Positions 1 through 8,213 of a DNA stretch of 64,000 bases are shown piece by piece. Each line of letters begins with the position of its first letter. Positions within the stretch are counted from its first letter, which is position 1. The translations under genes were made by a program, and so were the position numbers. The notes under the pieces were generated by a model. That model saw only the letters and a program-made list of their open reading frames with translations. It had not been told where the DNA came from and searched no databases. The DNA comes from Nocardioides lijunqiniae (lineage in GTDB: Bacteria > Actinomycetota > Actinomycetes > Propionibacteriales > Nocardioidaceae): NCBI RefSeq assembly GCF_015024225.1, contig NZ_JACJGM010000022.1, positions 1-64,000 of the forward strand. Reading direction: 5' to 3'.

Positions 1-504
1 GCCGTGGTGCAGCGCGCCGGGGCGGCCGTGCTCGGCACCGACGCCCCGGTGCGCGCGGAGCTGACCCGCCACGGTCCCGCCGCCTCGCGGCGCCGCTACA
101 CCCGTGCCGTCGGTACGGCGGTCGTGCTCGCCGCCGCGGTGGCCGCGGTGCCGCTCGCCCTCGGGGCGCCGTGGTGGTCGGTGCTGCCCGTCCTGGTGCT
201 GCCGCTGCTCGCCCTCCCTCTGGCCGCCGACCGCGCCCGCGGTCTCGGCCACGCGCTCGCCGACGGCCACGTCGTCGCCCGGTCGGGCACGCTCGCCCGC
301 CGCCGCGACCACCTCGAGGTCGACCACGTCATCGGGTGGAACCTGCGTGCCACGTGGTTCCAGCGCCGCCTGGGGCTGACCTCGCTGGTCGCGACCACCG
401 CGGGCGGGCCCCAGTCGGTCACCGTGATCGACGTCCCCGAGCCGCTCGCCGTCGCCCTGGCCGCCGAGACGCTCCCCCACGTGGTGCGCCAGTTCCTCGC
501 CTGA
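1..504 (+). CDS. PH-domain (bPH2/YdbT-like) membrane protein, 3' part only
   Basis: This is the C-terminal part of a gene that begins before the window; the frame is open from base 1. Two hydrophobic segments lie near residues 38-75, followed by a domain with GHALADGHVVARSGTLARRRDHLEVDHV and QRRLGLTSL, written here as seen in short pieces: the 'L-x-x-R-R-x-G-L-x-S-L' ending is typical of bacterial PH-like (bPH2) membrane proteins. Such proteins usually come in pairs with a smaller PH-domain protein upstream. Their biochemical role is unknown. It is separated by 61 bases from the histidine kinase gene and is probably not part of that operon. Confidence 0.7.
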   Translation, partial: AVVQRAGAAVLGTDAPVRAELTRHGPAASRRRYTRAVGTAVVLAAAVAAVPLALGAPWWSVLPVLVLPLLALPLAADRARGLGHALADGHVVARSGTLARRRDHLEVDHVIGWNLRATWFQRRLGLTSLVATTAGGPQSVTVIDVPEPLAVALAAETLPHVVRQFLA

Positions 505-514
505 GCGCCGAGGA

Positions 515-530
515 TCCCTCGCGCGAGGGA
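515..530. promoter_or_regulatory. Perfect 16-bp palindrome upstream of a two-component operon
   Basis: The sequence TCCCTCGCGCGAGGGA is a perfect palindrome 35 bases before the GTG start of the histidine kinase. NarL/LiaR-type response regulators bind inverted repeats as dimers, so this is a candidate autoregulatory site for the regulator encoded at 1732. A weaker related inverted repeat lies before the MMPL gene (2395-2412). Binding itself is inferred. Confidence 0.4.
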
Positions 531-565
531 GTCGCGCAGGGGCGGTGGGCTGCCAGACTGCCCGG

Positions 566-1735
566 GTGACGATCGACCTCGACCCGTGGCGCCGGCGGCT
601 GGACCCGCTGCTGGACCCGTTCGTCGCCACGGTCGTGGGCGTCCTGTCGCTGCTGCCGCTGCTCCGCATGGACGACGGGTGCGGGTGCCCCCCGGCCGGG
701 TGGTGGGCCTACGGGATCGTCGCGGCTCAGTGCGCCCCGCTCGCGGTGCGGCGGCTGTTCCCCTTCGTGGCCCCCCTGGCGACGGGCGTGGCCACCATGG
801 TCTACGGAATCACCGACCTCCCGGACCCGCCCGTGCCCTACGCGGCGCTGGTCTCGCTCTACACCGTGGCCGCCTACGCGCCGCGCGCCTGGGCCAACGG
901 AGCCGGTGCCTTCGCGGTCGCCGGGGTCGCCGCCGTCTTCGTGGTCGACTGGCCGCAGTGGGACGCGGAGGACCTGAGCGTCTCGGTGCTCCTGATGTCG
1001 ACGGCGTGGCTGCTGGGCGAGGCGACGCGCAGCCGCCGCGACCGCGCGGCGCAGGCCGAGGCGCGCGCCGCCCAGCTGGAGCGGGCGCGGGCCGCCGAGT
1101 CCGAGGCGGCCGTGGCGGCCGAGCGCAACCGCATCTCGCGCGAGCTGCACGACGTCGTGGCGCACCACGTCTCGATGATGGTCGTGCAGGCGGAGGCCGG
1201 GCCGGTCGTCGTGCACACCGATCCCGACCGCGCGGCGGCGACCTTCGACGCGATCAGCTCCGCCGGCAAGCAGGCCCTCTCCGAGATGCGGCGGCTGCTG
1301 GGAGTCCTGCGGGAGGAGGGCGCGGCGCCGTTGGCGCCCCAGCCTGGCGTCAGCGCGCTGCAGGGGCTGGTCGACGGGGTCCGCGAGGCGGGCCTGGACG
1401 TGCGCCTCGCCGTCCGGCTGCCGAACGACCCGCTCCCGCCGGCGGTCGACCTGACGGCGTACCGGCTGGTCCAGGAGTCGCTCACCAACTGCCTGCGCCA
1501 CGCGGGCGGCGGCCACGTGTCGGTCGAGGTGGGCTCGCGGGCCGGCGCCCTGCACGTGCGGGTGGTCGACGACGGCGTGGGCGGGACGGTCCGGCGGCGC
1601 GAGGGCGGGCACGGCCTCGCGGCGATGCGGGAGCGGGTGCAGCTCGTCGGCGGCACGCTGGAGGCCGGGCCACGCCCCGAGGGAGGCTGGGCCGTCACGG
1701 CGTCCCTGCCCGTGTCCGCGGCGGTCGCGCGATGA
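566..1735 (+). CDS. Sensor histidine kinase, NarL/LiaS-type (HisKA_3)
   Basis: The protein is a membrane-bound sensor kinase of about 389 residues. Several transmembrane segments fill residues 15-150, then a coiled linker rich in Ala/Arg/Glu leads to the dimerisation box ERNRISRELHDVVAHHVSMM, whose HDVVAHH His is the phosphorylated residue. The ATP-binding domain shows an N box (QESLTNCLRHA) and G boxes (VDDGVGG, GHGLAAMRERV). I place the start at the GTG at 566, giving VTIDLDPW, rather than the in-frame ATG 21 bases upstream. The response regulator overlaps its stop by 4 bases, so the two are translationally coupled. The signal is unknown; the MMPL exporter downstream suggests a lipid or membrane-stress cue. 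Confidence 0.9.
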   Translation: MTIDLDPWRRRLDPLLDPFVATVVGVLSLLPLLRMDDGCGCPPAGWWAYGIVAAQCAPLAVRRLFPFVAPLATGVATMVYGITDLPDPPVPYAALVSLYTVAAYAPRAWANGAGAFAVAGVAAVFVVDWPQWDAEDLSVSVLLMSTAWLLGEATRSRRDRAAQAEARAAQLERARAAESEAAVAAERNRISRELHDVVAHHVSMMVVQAEAGPVVVHTDPDRAAATFDAISSAGKQALSEMRRLLGVLREEGAAPLAPQPGVSALQGLVDGVREAGLDVRLAVRLPNDPLPPAVDLTAYRLVQESLTNCLRHAGGGHVSVEVGSRAGALHVRVVDDGVGGTVRRREGGHGLAAMRERVQLVGGTLEAGPRPEGGWAVTASLPVSAAVAR

Positions 1736-2394
1736 GCGTCCGGGTGCTGCTGGCCGACGACCAGGCCCTCGTGCGCGCCGGCTTCGCGATGATCCTCGAC
1801 GCCCAGCCCGACCTGGAGGTCGTCGGCGAGGCCGCCGACGGGCGCGAGGCGGTGGCCCTGGCCGCGCGGCTGCGGCCCGACGTCGTGCTCATGGACATCC
1901 GGATGCCCCACCTGGACGGCATCGCGGCGACCGCGGCCGTGACCGCCGCCCAGCCCGACGTGCGGGTGCTGGTGCTCACCACCTTCGACCTCGACGACTA
2001 CGTCTACGACGCGCTGCACGCCGGCGCGAGCGGCTTCCTGCTCAAGGACGTCGGCCGCGACGAGCTGGTCTCCGCCGTGCGCGTCGTCGCCGGCGGTGAC
2101 GCCCTGCTCGCACCGTCGGTGACGCGCCGGCTGCTGGCCGACTTCGTACGTCGCCGGCCGGCCGGCCCCGACACCGCCGGGGTCGAGCGGCTCACCGCAC
2201 GCGAGCGCGACACGCTGGGGCTGCTGGCCCAGGGGCTCTCGAACGCCCAGATCGCCGAGCGGCTCGTGGTCAGCGAGCACACGGTCAAGACGCACGTCGG
2301 GAACGTGCTCCACAAGCTCGCCCTGCGCGACCGGATCCACGCGGTCATCTACGCCTACGAGCACGGCCTGGTCGTGCCGGGCGCCTCCGGCTGA
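1732..2394 (+). CDS. Response regulator, NarL/FixJ family
   Basis: The 220-residue protein has a receiver domain (residues 1-120) with acidic DDQ at 8-10, the phosphoacceptor Asp in DVVLMDIRMP near residue 54, a Thr in VLVLTTF and the conserved Lys in LLKDVG. A LuxR-type helix-turn-helix follows at about 150-215 (LTARERDTLGLLAQGLSNAQIAERL, in pieces; SEHTVKTHVGNVLHKL). It is the cognate partner of the kinase whose stop codon it overlaps (ATGA). It probably controls this operon and the MMPL gene 75 bases downstream. Confidence 0.93.
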   Translation: MSVRVLLADDQALVRAGFAMILDAQPDLEVVGEAADGREAVALAARLRPDVVLMDIRMPHLDGIAATAAVTAAQPDVRVLVLTTFDLDDYVYDALHAGASGFLLKDVGRDELVSAVRVVAGGDALLAPSVTRRLLADFVRRRPAGPDTAGVERLTARERDTLGLLAQGLSNAQIAERLVVSEHTVKTHVGNVLHKLALRDRIHAVIYAYEHGLVVPGASG

Positions 2395-2412
2395 CTCCCT
2401 CTCACGGGGGAG
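2395..2412. promoter_or_regulatory. Candidate regulator site before the MMPL gene
   Basis: CTCCC and GGGAG arms separated by 8 bases immediately follow the response regulator stop codon. The left part (TCCCTC) repeats the half-site of the 515-530 palindrome. This suggests, weakly, that one regulator controls both the two-component genes and the transporter. Confidence 0.25.
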
Positions 2413-2469
2413 GACGGTCCGCTCCCACGGGCGATCCGCGACCGGTCCGTCCGGACCTAGCGTCGCCGC

Positions 2470-4596
2470 ATGATCACCCGACTCGCCACCACCTGCCTGC
2501 GCCACCGCCGCCGCGTCCTCGCGGCCTGGGCCGTCGTCGTCGTGCTCGGCCTCGCCCTGTCCCCCGGCCTCTTCGACCGGCTCAGCTCCGAGGCCGGATC
2601 GGTCGACGGCACCGAGTCCGACCGGGCCTCGCAGCTGCTGCGCGCCGCCGATCCTCAGGGCCCGGAGGTCGTCGCCGTCCTGGACGACGTGCCGGCCACC
2701 TCGCCCGCGACCCGGGCGGCGGTCGAGCGGCTCGGATCCCGGGTCGCGGCGATCGAGGGCGTCGAGGAGGTGCTCACCCCGTGGACGGGTCTCCCCGCCG
2801 GCGCCGGGCCGCACGCCGAGGCCGTCGGCGTCGACGGCCGTGCCGTCGCGGTGTCGGTGCGCGTGGAGCCGACCGAGACCGGGTGGGAGGCGCTCGACGA
2901 GGTCGAGTCGGTGCTGCGCGCCGCCGACGCACCGACCGTCCTGGTCGGCGGCGAGACGCTGATGGACTCCGAGATGGACGAGCAGGCAGCCGCGGACCTG
3001 GCCCGGGCCGAGCTCATCTCGCTGCCGGTGCTGCTGGTCCTGCTGCTGGTGCTCTTCGGCGGCGTCGTGGCCGCAGGCCTTCCGCTGGTCGTCGCGGCGA
3101 CCGGCATCGCCGGGACGCTCGGCACCCTGACGCTGCTCAGCCTCGTCACCGACGTCTCGGTCTACGCCGTCAACATCGTCACGATGCTGGGCCTCGGCCT
3201 GGCCGTCGACTACGCGCTGCTCGTCGTCTCACGGTTCCGGGAGGAGCGGGCGGCCGGCCTCGACCTGGAGACCGCCGTCGTGGCGACCATGGCGACCGCC
3301 GGCCGCACGGTGGCGTTCTCGGCCGCGACCGTCTCGGCCGCTCTCGCGTCGCTGCTGGTCTTCCCCGACGACTTCCTGCGCTCGATGGGCCTGGCCTGCC
3401 TCGCCGTGGTGGTCCTGGACGTCGTCGCGGCCCTCACCCTGCTGCCGGCCCTGCTGGGCGTCGCCGGGCACCGGGTCCGGCCGGCCCCGCCCTCGCGCCA
3501 CGACCGCGGCGCGTTCGTGCGCCTCTCCCGCCTGGTGACCCGGCGTCCCCTCGCGATCGCCCTCGTCAGCGCGGCCCTGCTCGCCGTCGCCGCCGTGCCG
3601 TTCGCAGGCGCACGCTTCAGCGAGCCCGACGAGCGCTCCCTGCCGGCGTCGTCGGAGAGCCGGGCGGTGGCCGAGCTGGCGTCCGCCCAGTTCCCCGACT
3701 CGCTCGCCGAGCAGGTGACGGTGGTCGCTCAGGAGGAGTGGTCGGAGGCCGAGCTCGCGGGCTACGTGCGGCGCCTCCAGGAGCTGCCCGGGGTGGCGGA
3801 CGTCCAGCCCGCGGACGCGCCGCACCTGACCGCCGTACGGCTGGTGCCGGAGGCTGGCGGCGACGAGGCCGCACGCGCGGCCGGCATCGTGGACGCCGTC
3901 CGGTCGATGGAGGCGCCCACCCCGGTGCTCGTCACGGGGGACGCCGCCGAGCTGGACGACTACCGAGAGGCGATCGTCTCGCGGCTGCCGTGGGCGCTGC
4001 TGGTGCTGGTGCTGGCGACGTTCGTGCTGCTGTACGCGTTCACCGGCTCGGTCGTCGTGCCGCTCAAGGCGCTCGTGATGAACACGCTCAGCCTGGGGGC
4101 GACGTTCGGAGCGCTGGTCTGGGTCTTCCAGGAGGGCCACCTCGGCGCCCTGGTGGGCACGGAGGCGCTCGGCAGCCTGTCGATCACCACCCCGGTGCTG
4201 GTCTTCGCGATCGCCTTCGGGCTGTCGATGGACTACGAGGTGTTCCTGCTCGGTCGCATCGCCGAGGAGTGGCGGGCCACCGGCGACAACGACCGGGCGG
4301 TCGTCGTCGGGCTGCAGGCCACCGGCCGCATCGTGACCGCCGCGGCGCTGCTCATGGTCGTGGTCTTCGGCGCCTTCGTCGCGGGTGGGTTCTCCCCGGT
4401 CAAGCAGGTGGGCTTCGGCCTGGCGCTGGCCGTCGCGGTCGACGCCACCGTGGTGAGGATGCTGCTCGTGCCAGCCGTCATGACGCTGATGGGCCGCGCG
4501 AACTGGTGGTCGCCGTCGTGGCTGGCCCGCCCCCGGGTCGCGGCGCCAGCACCTTGCCCGGGTTCAGCAGCCCCCGCGGGTCGAGCGCGGCCTTGA
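2470..4596 (+). CDS. MMPL/RND-family membrane exporter
   Basis: The protein of 708 residues has the MMPL layout: TM1 near residues 15-33, an extracellular domain, a bundle of five TM segments (about 175-330), a second TM and extracellular domain (about 365-500), and a final bundle (510-690). The two proton-relay motifs are visible in GLGLAVDYALLVVSRFREE and FGLSMDYEVFLLGR. MMPL proteins export lipids, peptides or drugs using the proton gradient. It follows a two-component pair, suggesting regulated efflux. Its last 40 or so codons run convergently into the 3' end of the FAD oxidase gene (119-base overlap), and the tail after NWWSPSWLARP has low complexity, so the natural reading may have been extended by loss of a stop. 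Confidence 0.9.
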   Translation: MITRLATTCLRHRRRVLAAWAVVVVLGLALSPGLFDRLSSEAGSVDGTESDRASQLLRAADPQGPEVVAVLDDVPATSPATRAAVERLGSRVAAIEGVEEVLTPWTGLPAGAGPHAEAVGVDGRAVAVSVRVEPTETGWEALDEVESVLRAADAPTVLVGGETLMDSEMDEQAAADLARAELISLPVLLVLLLVLFGGVVAAGLPLVVAATGIAGTLGTLTLLSLVTDVSVYAVNIVTMLGLGLAVDYALLVVSRFREERAAGLDLETAVVATMATAGRTVAFSAATVSAALASLLVFPDDFLRSMGLACLAVVVLDVVAALTLLPALLGVAGHRVRPAPPSRHDRGAFVRLSRLVTRRPLAIALVSAALLAVAAVPFAGARFSEPDERSLPASSESRAVAELASAQFPDSLAEQVTVVAQEEWSEAELAGYVRRLQELPGVADVQPADAPHLTAVRLVPEAGGDEAARAAGIVDAVRSMEAPTPVLVTGDAAELDDYREAIVSRLPWALLVLVLATFVLLYAFTGSVVVPLKALVMNTLSLGATFGALVWVFQEGHLGALVGTEALGSLSITTPVLVFAIAFGLSMDYEVFLLGRIAEEWRATGDNDRAVVVGLQATGRIVTAAALLMVVVFGAFVAGGFSPVKQVGFGLALAVAVDATVVRMLLVPAVMTLMGRANWWSPSWLARPRVAAPAPCPGSAAPAGRARP

Positions 4597-5965
4597 GGGC
4601 GTGCATCAGGTCGACCTCGACCTCCGACTTGTAGCCGGCGGCGGCGTCGCGCTTGAGCGCGCCCAGCCCGTGCTCGGCGCTGATGCTGCCGCCCAGCGCG
4701 GCCACGGCGTCGTAGACGGTGCGGGTCAGCGCGGGCGCGGCGGCGCGCAGCGCGAGCGGGTCGTCCACCGGGCCGCTGAGGTTGTAGTGCAGGTTGCCGT
4801 CGCCCACGTGGCCGTAGGTCACCAGCCGCACCCCGGGGAGCACCTGCTCGAGCTCCGGCCCGACCTGCGCCACGAAGCCGGCGAGTGTGGCGATCGGCAG
4901 GGTGACGTCGTGCTTCAGCGAGGGGCCCTCGGACTTCTGCACCTCCGAGACGCCCTCGCGCAGCGCCCACAGGGCGGCGCGCTGGGCCGGGCTCCCTGCC
5001 AGGACCGCGTCGGCGACCAGGTCCTGCTCGACGGCCGCGGCCAGCGCCTCCTCCAGCCGCTCCCCCACGCTGTCGGCCGACCCGGCGAGCTCGACCAGGC
5101 CGTACCACGGGTGCGGGCCCTCGAACGGGTCGCGCGCCCCCGGCAGGTGCGTGGTCACCAGCTCCAGGGCCTGACGGCTCAGCAGCTCCCAGGCGGTGAG
5201 CTCGCCGCCACCGTGCTCGCGCAGCACCGGCAGCAGCGCCACCGCCGCGTCGACCGACGGCAGCGCCAGCAGCGCGGTCGCGCGGCGCGGGGTGTCGGGC
5301 AGCATCCGCAGGACGGCCGCGGTCACGATGCCGAGCGTGCCCTCGGCGCCGATGAAGAGCTGCTTGAGGTCGTAGCCGGTGTTGTCCTTGCGCAGCGGCC
5401 GCAGCCCGTCCCAGACCCGGCCGTCGGGGAGCACGACCTCGAGCCCCAGGACGAGGTCGCGCATCATCCCGTAGCGCAGCACCGCCGTGCCGCCGGCGTT
5501 CGTCGACACCGTGCCGCCGACCGTGCACGAGCCCTCCGAGCCGAGCGACAGCGGGAACAGCCGCCCGGCGGCCGCCGCCTCCTGCTGCACCGTGGCCAGC
5601 ACCACGCCGGCCTCGACGGTGATCGTGTCGGCCACCGGGTCCACCTCGCGCACCCGGCGCATCCGGTCCAGCACCAGCACGACCTGCTGCCCGGACGCGT
5701 CCGGCACCGAGCCGCCGGCCAGACCGGTGTTGCCGCCCTGCGGCACGACGGCCACGCCGGCGGCCGCGCACGCGGTGACGGCCGCGGCCACCTGGGCGGT
5801 GTCGGCGGGGCGGAGCACGGCGGCGGCGGTGCCGACGAAGACGCCGGTCCAGTCCGAGACGTACGGCGCGACGTCGGCGGGCTCGGTGAGCACGCCGCGC
5901 GGCCCGAGCAGCTCGCGCAGCCGGTCGAGGAGGTCGGGGGTGGGCGCGGAGGGGGCAGTGGTCAT
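4478..5965 (-). CDS. FAD-linked 2-hydroxyacid dehydrogenase (GlcD/D-lactate dehydrogenase family)
   Basis: The 495-residue protein carries an FAD_binding_4 domain at residues 45-220 with VVPQGGNTGLAGGSVPD and GSCTVGGTVSTNAGG, and the FAD-oxidase C-terminal domain (about 225-470) with TYGHVGDGNLHYN and SAEHGLGALKRD. Family members oxidise D-lactate, glycolate or D-2-hydroxyglutarate and pass electrons to the respiratory chain. It is the last gene of a three-gene minus-strand set after a flavin L-2-hydroxyacid oxidase and an AEC carrier. The shared theme is uptake and oxidation of a 2-hydroxyacid. The exact substrate is not decided by sequence. The 3' end overlaps the MMPL gene. Confidence 0.88.
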   Translation of the reverse strand: MTTAPSAPTPDLLDRLRELLGPRGVLTEPADVAPYVSDWTGVFVGTAAAVLRPADTAQVAAAVTACAAAGVAVVPQGGNTGLAGGSVPDASGQQVVLVLDRMRRVREVDPVADTITVEAGVVLATVQQEAAAAGRLFPLSLGSEGSCTVGGTVSTNAGGTAVLRYGMMRDLVLGLEVVLPDGRVWDGLRPLRKDNTGYDLKQLFIGAEGTLGIVTAAVLRMLPDTPRRATALLALPSVDAAVALLPVLREHGGGELTAWELLSRQALELVTTHLPGARDPFEGPHPWYGLVELAGSADSVGERLEEALAAAVEQDLVADAVLAGSPAQRAALWALREGVSEVQKSEGPSLKHDVTLPIATLAGFVAQVGPELEQVLPGVRLVTYGHVGDGNLHYNLSGPVDDPLALRAAAPALTRTVYDAVAALGGSISAEHGLGALKRDAAAGYKSEVEVDLMHALKAALDPRGLLNPGKVLAPRPGGGPATTATTSSRGPSAS

Positions 5966-5986
5966 GGAGGGTCCTCGTGAAGGGGG

Positions 5987-6895
5987 TCAGCCGAGCAGGA
6001 CGGCGACGAGCAGCGCCACCGGGAGGCTGCACACGGTCGTCACCAGGATGCTCTCGCGGGCGAGATCGGTGCCGACGTCGTAGCGCGTCGCGTGCAGGAA
6101 GATGTTCTGGGCCGTGGGCAGCGCGGCGGTCAGCACGACCCCGAGCAGGGCGGTGCCGTCGAGCCCCAGGCCGGTGCCCACGGCCCAGGCCACCACCGGC
6201 ATGAAGCCGAGCTTGAGCACCGAGACGGCCACGACCTCGCGGGTGTGACCGGTGCGCCCGGGCAGCGGGCTGAGCCGCAGCGCCGCGCCGTAGGAGATGA
6301 GCATCAGGGGGATCGCCGCGCCCGCCACCAGCCGCACCGGCTGGTCGACCACCAGCGGCAGCTCCCACCCGGTGGCCGCCAGGACCACGCCCACCGACGC
6401 GGCGATGGTCAGCGGGTTGGTGACCAGCCGCCTTACGATCGCGAGCGCGCCGGAGCCGCGCCCGGCGCGCCGGTCCAGCACCGCGAGGGCCAGTGGCTGC
6501 ACGACCAGCATCTGCACCAGCAGGGTCGGCACGACCACGGTGATGTCGCCCACGACGTACGCCGCGATGGCGATGCCGAGGTTGCCGGCGTTGACGTACG
6601 ACGACGCGAGCGCGCCGACCACGGTCACGCCCACGCCCTGGCGCCACCGGCGGGCGAGCAGGACGTAGACCCCGAACGCCGCCGCCAGGGAGGCGGCCGA
6701 GGCGGTCAGGTTCGCCGCCGCTCCTGCGAACTCCACCTCGCTGATCGTGGTCACCATCAGCGCGGGGCTCGCCACGAAGAACGCGATCTCGCCGAGCGTG
6801 CGCTGGGAGCGCGCGTCCAGCACGCGGGTGTGGGCCAGCCACATCCCGCACAGGATGACCGCGAGGATCGTGGTGAAGCCGGTCAGCAGGCCCAT
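5987..6895 (-). CDS. AEC-family (auxin efflux carrier type) transporter
   Basis: This 302-residue protein is almost wholly hydrophobic with about ten TM segments split into two halves, as in AEC permeases such as malonate carriers (MdcF-like). Features include LARRWRQGVGVTVVGALASSY with YVNAGNLGIAIAAYVVG and a second repeat ending TAALPTAQNIFLHATRY, which corresponds to the family's conserved Asn-containing crossover region. It lies 10 bases after the LldD-like gene and 21 before the FAD dehydrogenase, so all three are probably one transcript. It probably carries an organic acid used by those oxidases. Confidence 0.82.
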   Translation of the reverse strand: MGLLTGFTTILAVILCGMWLAHTRVLDARSQRTLGEIAFFVASPALMVTTISEVEFAGAAANLTASAASLAAAFGVYVLLARRWRQGVGVTVVGALASSYVNAGNLGIAIAAYVVGDITVVVPTLLVQMLVVQPLALAVLDRRAGRGSGALAIVRRLVTNPLTIAASVGVVLAATGWELPLVVDQPVRLVAGAAIPLMLISYGAALRLSPLPGRTGHTREVVAVSVLKLGFMPVVAWAVGTGLGLDGTALLGVVLTAALPTAQNIFLHATRYDVGTDLARESILVTTVCSLPVALLVAVLLG

Positions 6896-6905
6896 GCCGG
6901 GCCCG

Positions 6906-8141
6906 TCACGCGGGTCGCAGCCGCACGTGCTCGCGCCCGATGCTCGCGACGTCCGGCGTGCCGAGCAGGCACATCGCCCGCTGCAGCTCGTCCACCAGCA
7001 GGTCGAGCGTCGCCGAGACGCCGGCCTGCCCGCCGACCATCAGCCCGTAGAGGTACGGGCGGCCGATGAGCACGCCGCGCGCGCCCAGGCCCAGCGCCGC
7101 GACGACGTCGCCGCCGGAGCGCACGCCCGAGTCGACGTAGACCTCCGCCCGGTCGCCCACGGCGTCCACGACCTCGGGCAGCAGCTCCAGCGGCACCGGC
7201 GCCCGGTCGAGCTGGCGGCCGCCGTGGTTGGACAGCACGACGGCGTCCGCGCCGGCGGCCACCACCTGACGCGCGTCGCCGACCGAGAGGACGCCCTTGA
7301 CCACCACCGGGCCGCCCCACTGCTCCTTCAGCACGGTGATGTCGTGCGGTCGGATCGCCTGCTCCCGCAGCTCGTTGGACATCCCCCAGCGACCGTAGGT
7401 GGAGCCCTCGGGGAAGGTCGCGAAGCGCAGCGGCTCCGTGCTCAGGATGTGCGCCACCCAGCCTGGGTGGCGCGCCAGGCCGGCGAGCGTGCGCGCGGTC
7501 AGCTGCGGCGGGATCGCGAAGCCGTTGCGCTTGTCCATCCGCTTCATCCCGGTGACGGCGGTGTCCACCGTGAGCATCAACGCCTCGTAGCCCTGCTCGC
7601 GCGCCTCGTCGAGGTGCTCGCGGCTCACCGCCCGGTCCTTCATCAGGTAGAGCTGGAACCAGTTGCGGCCGCCCGGCGCGGCCTGCGCGGTGTCGGTGAT
7701 CGACGTCGTCGCGTACGTCGAGAGCGTGTAGGGCAGTCCCGCCTCGGCCGCCGCCGCCGCGACCGCCCGCTCGCCGGCGTGGTGGCTGAGCCGGGTGTAG
7801 CCGGTGGGCGCCAGCACGATCGGGGCGGCGGCCGGGCGGCCGAGGATCGTCGTGGAGACGTCGGGCTGGGCGACCTGGCCGAAGACCGTGGGCCGCAGCT
7901 CCACTCGGTCGAAGGCCTGCCGGTTGCGGGTCATCGCCAGCTCGCCGTCGGAGCCGCCGTGCACGTAGTCCCAGACGGCGCCGGGCACCCGGCGCCTCGC
8001 GAGCCGCTCGAGGTCGTCGACACTCACCGAGCGGGAGAGGCGTCCCGCCGCACCCACCCGCACCGGCCGGGTCTTGAGGAAGGGCTCGACGTCGCGCCAC
8101 CGCGGGACGCGGCGCCGGGTCGGGACGGAGGTCGTGCGCAC
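6906..8141 (-). CDS. FMN-dependent alpha-hydroxyacid oxidase (LldD/glycolate oxidase family)
   Basis: The 411-residue protein is a TIM-barrel flavoenzyme. It shows VWDYVHGGSDGE near the N-terminus, ILAPTGYTRL, and the active-site motif VLSNHGGRQLDRAP with the catalytic His and Arg, then VYVDSGVRSGGDVV and ALGLGARGVLIGRPYLYG for FMN phosphate binding. Family members oxidise L-lactate, mandelate, glycolate and similar acids to 2-oxoacids. The GTG start at 8141 follows GAGGAG at a good distance. It is divergent from the talarate/galactarate dehydratase gene, with only 72 bases between starts, so one operator region may control both. Confidence 0.88.
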   Translation of the reverse strand: MRTTSVPTRRRVPRWRDVEPFLKTRPVRVGAAGRLSRSVSVDDLERLARRRVPGAVWDYVHGGSDGELAMTRNRQAFDRVELRPTVFGQVAQPDVSTTILGRPAAAPIVLAPTGYTRLSHHAGERAVAAAAAEAGLPYTLSTYATTSITDTAQAAPGGRNWFQLYLMKDRAVSREHLDEAREQGYEALMLTVDTAVTGMKRMDKRNGFAIPPQLTARTLAGLARHPGWVAHILSTEPLRFATFPEGSTYGRWGMSNELREQAIRPHDITVLKEQWGGPVVVKGVLSVGDARQVVAAGADAVVLSNHGGRQLDRAPVPLELLPEVVDAVGDRAEVYVDSGVRSGGDVVAALGLGARGVLIGRPYLYGLMVGGQAGVSATLDLLVDELQRAMCLLGTPDVASIGREHVRLRPA

Positions 8142-8155
8142 CCTGGACTCCTCGC

Positions 8156-8192
8156 TACTCGTACGATAACTTCTCTACTCATCATACAAGTA
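8156..8192. promoter_or_regulatory. AT-rich divergent promoter/operator, candidate FadR-type site
   Basis: The 72-base gap between the divergent LldD-like and dehydratase genes holds an unusually AT-rich block. TCGTACGA at 8159-8166 is a perfect palindrome fitting the t.GT..AC.a pattern of FadR-subfamily GntR regulators. Two imperfect direct copies starting TACTC lie 20 bases apart (8156 and 8176), two helical turns. The FadR-type gene at 9332 is in the same transcript and is the likely binder. Confidence 0.45.
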
Positions 8193-8213
8193 CGCCTCCG
8201 AGGAGACCACCCC

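Noticed and set aside
874..2814. 646-residue minus-strand open frame over the two-component genes
   Set aside because: Runs across two well-defined plus-strand genes and shows no recognisable domain; long stop-free antisense frames are common at this GC content.
4601..5980. 459-residue plus-strand open frame over the FAD dehydrogenase gene
   Set aside because: Antisense shadow with His/Gln/Arg-rich composition; the minus strand has intact flavoenzyme motifs.
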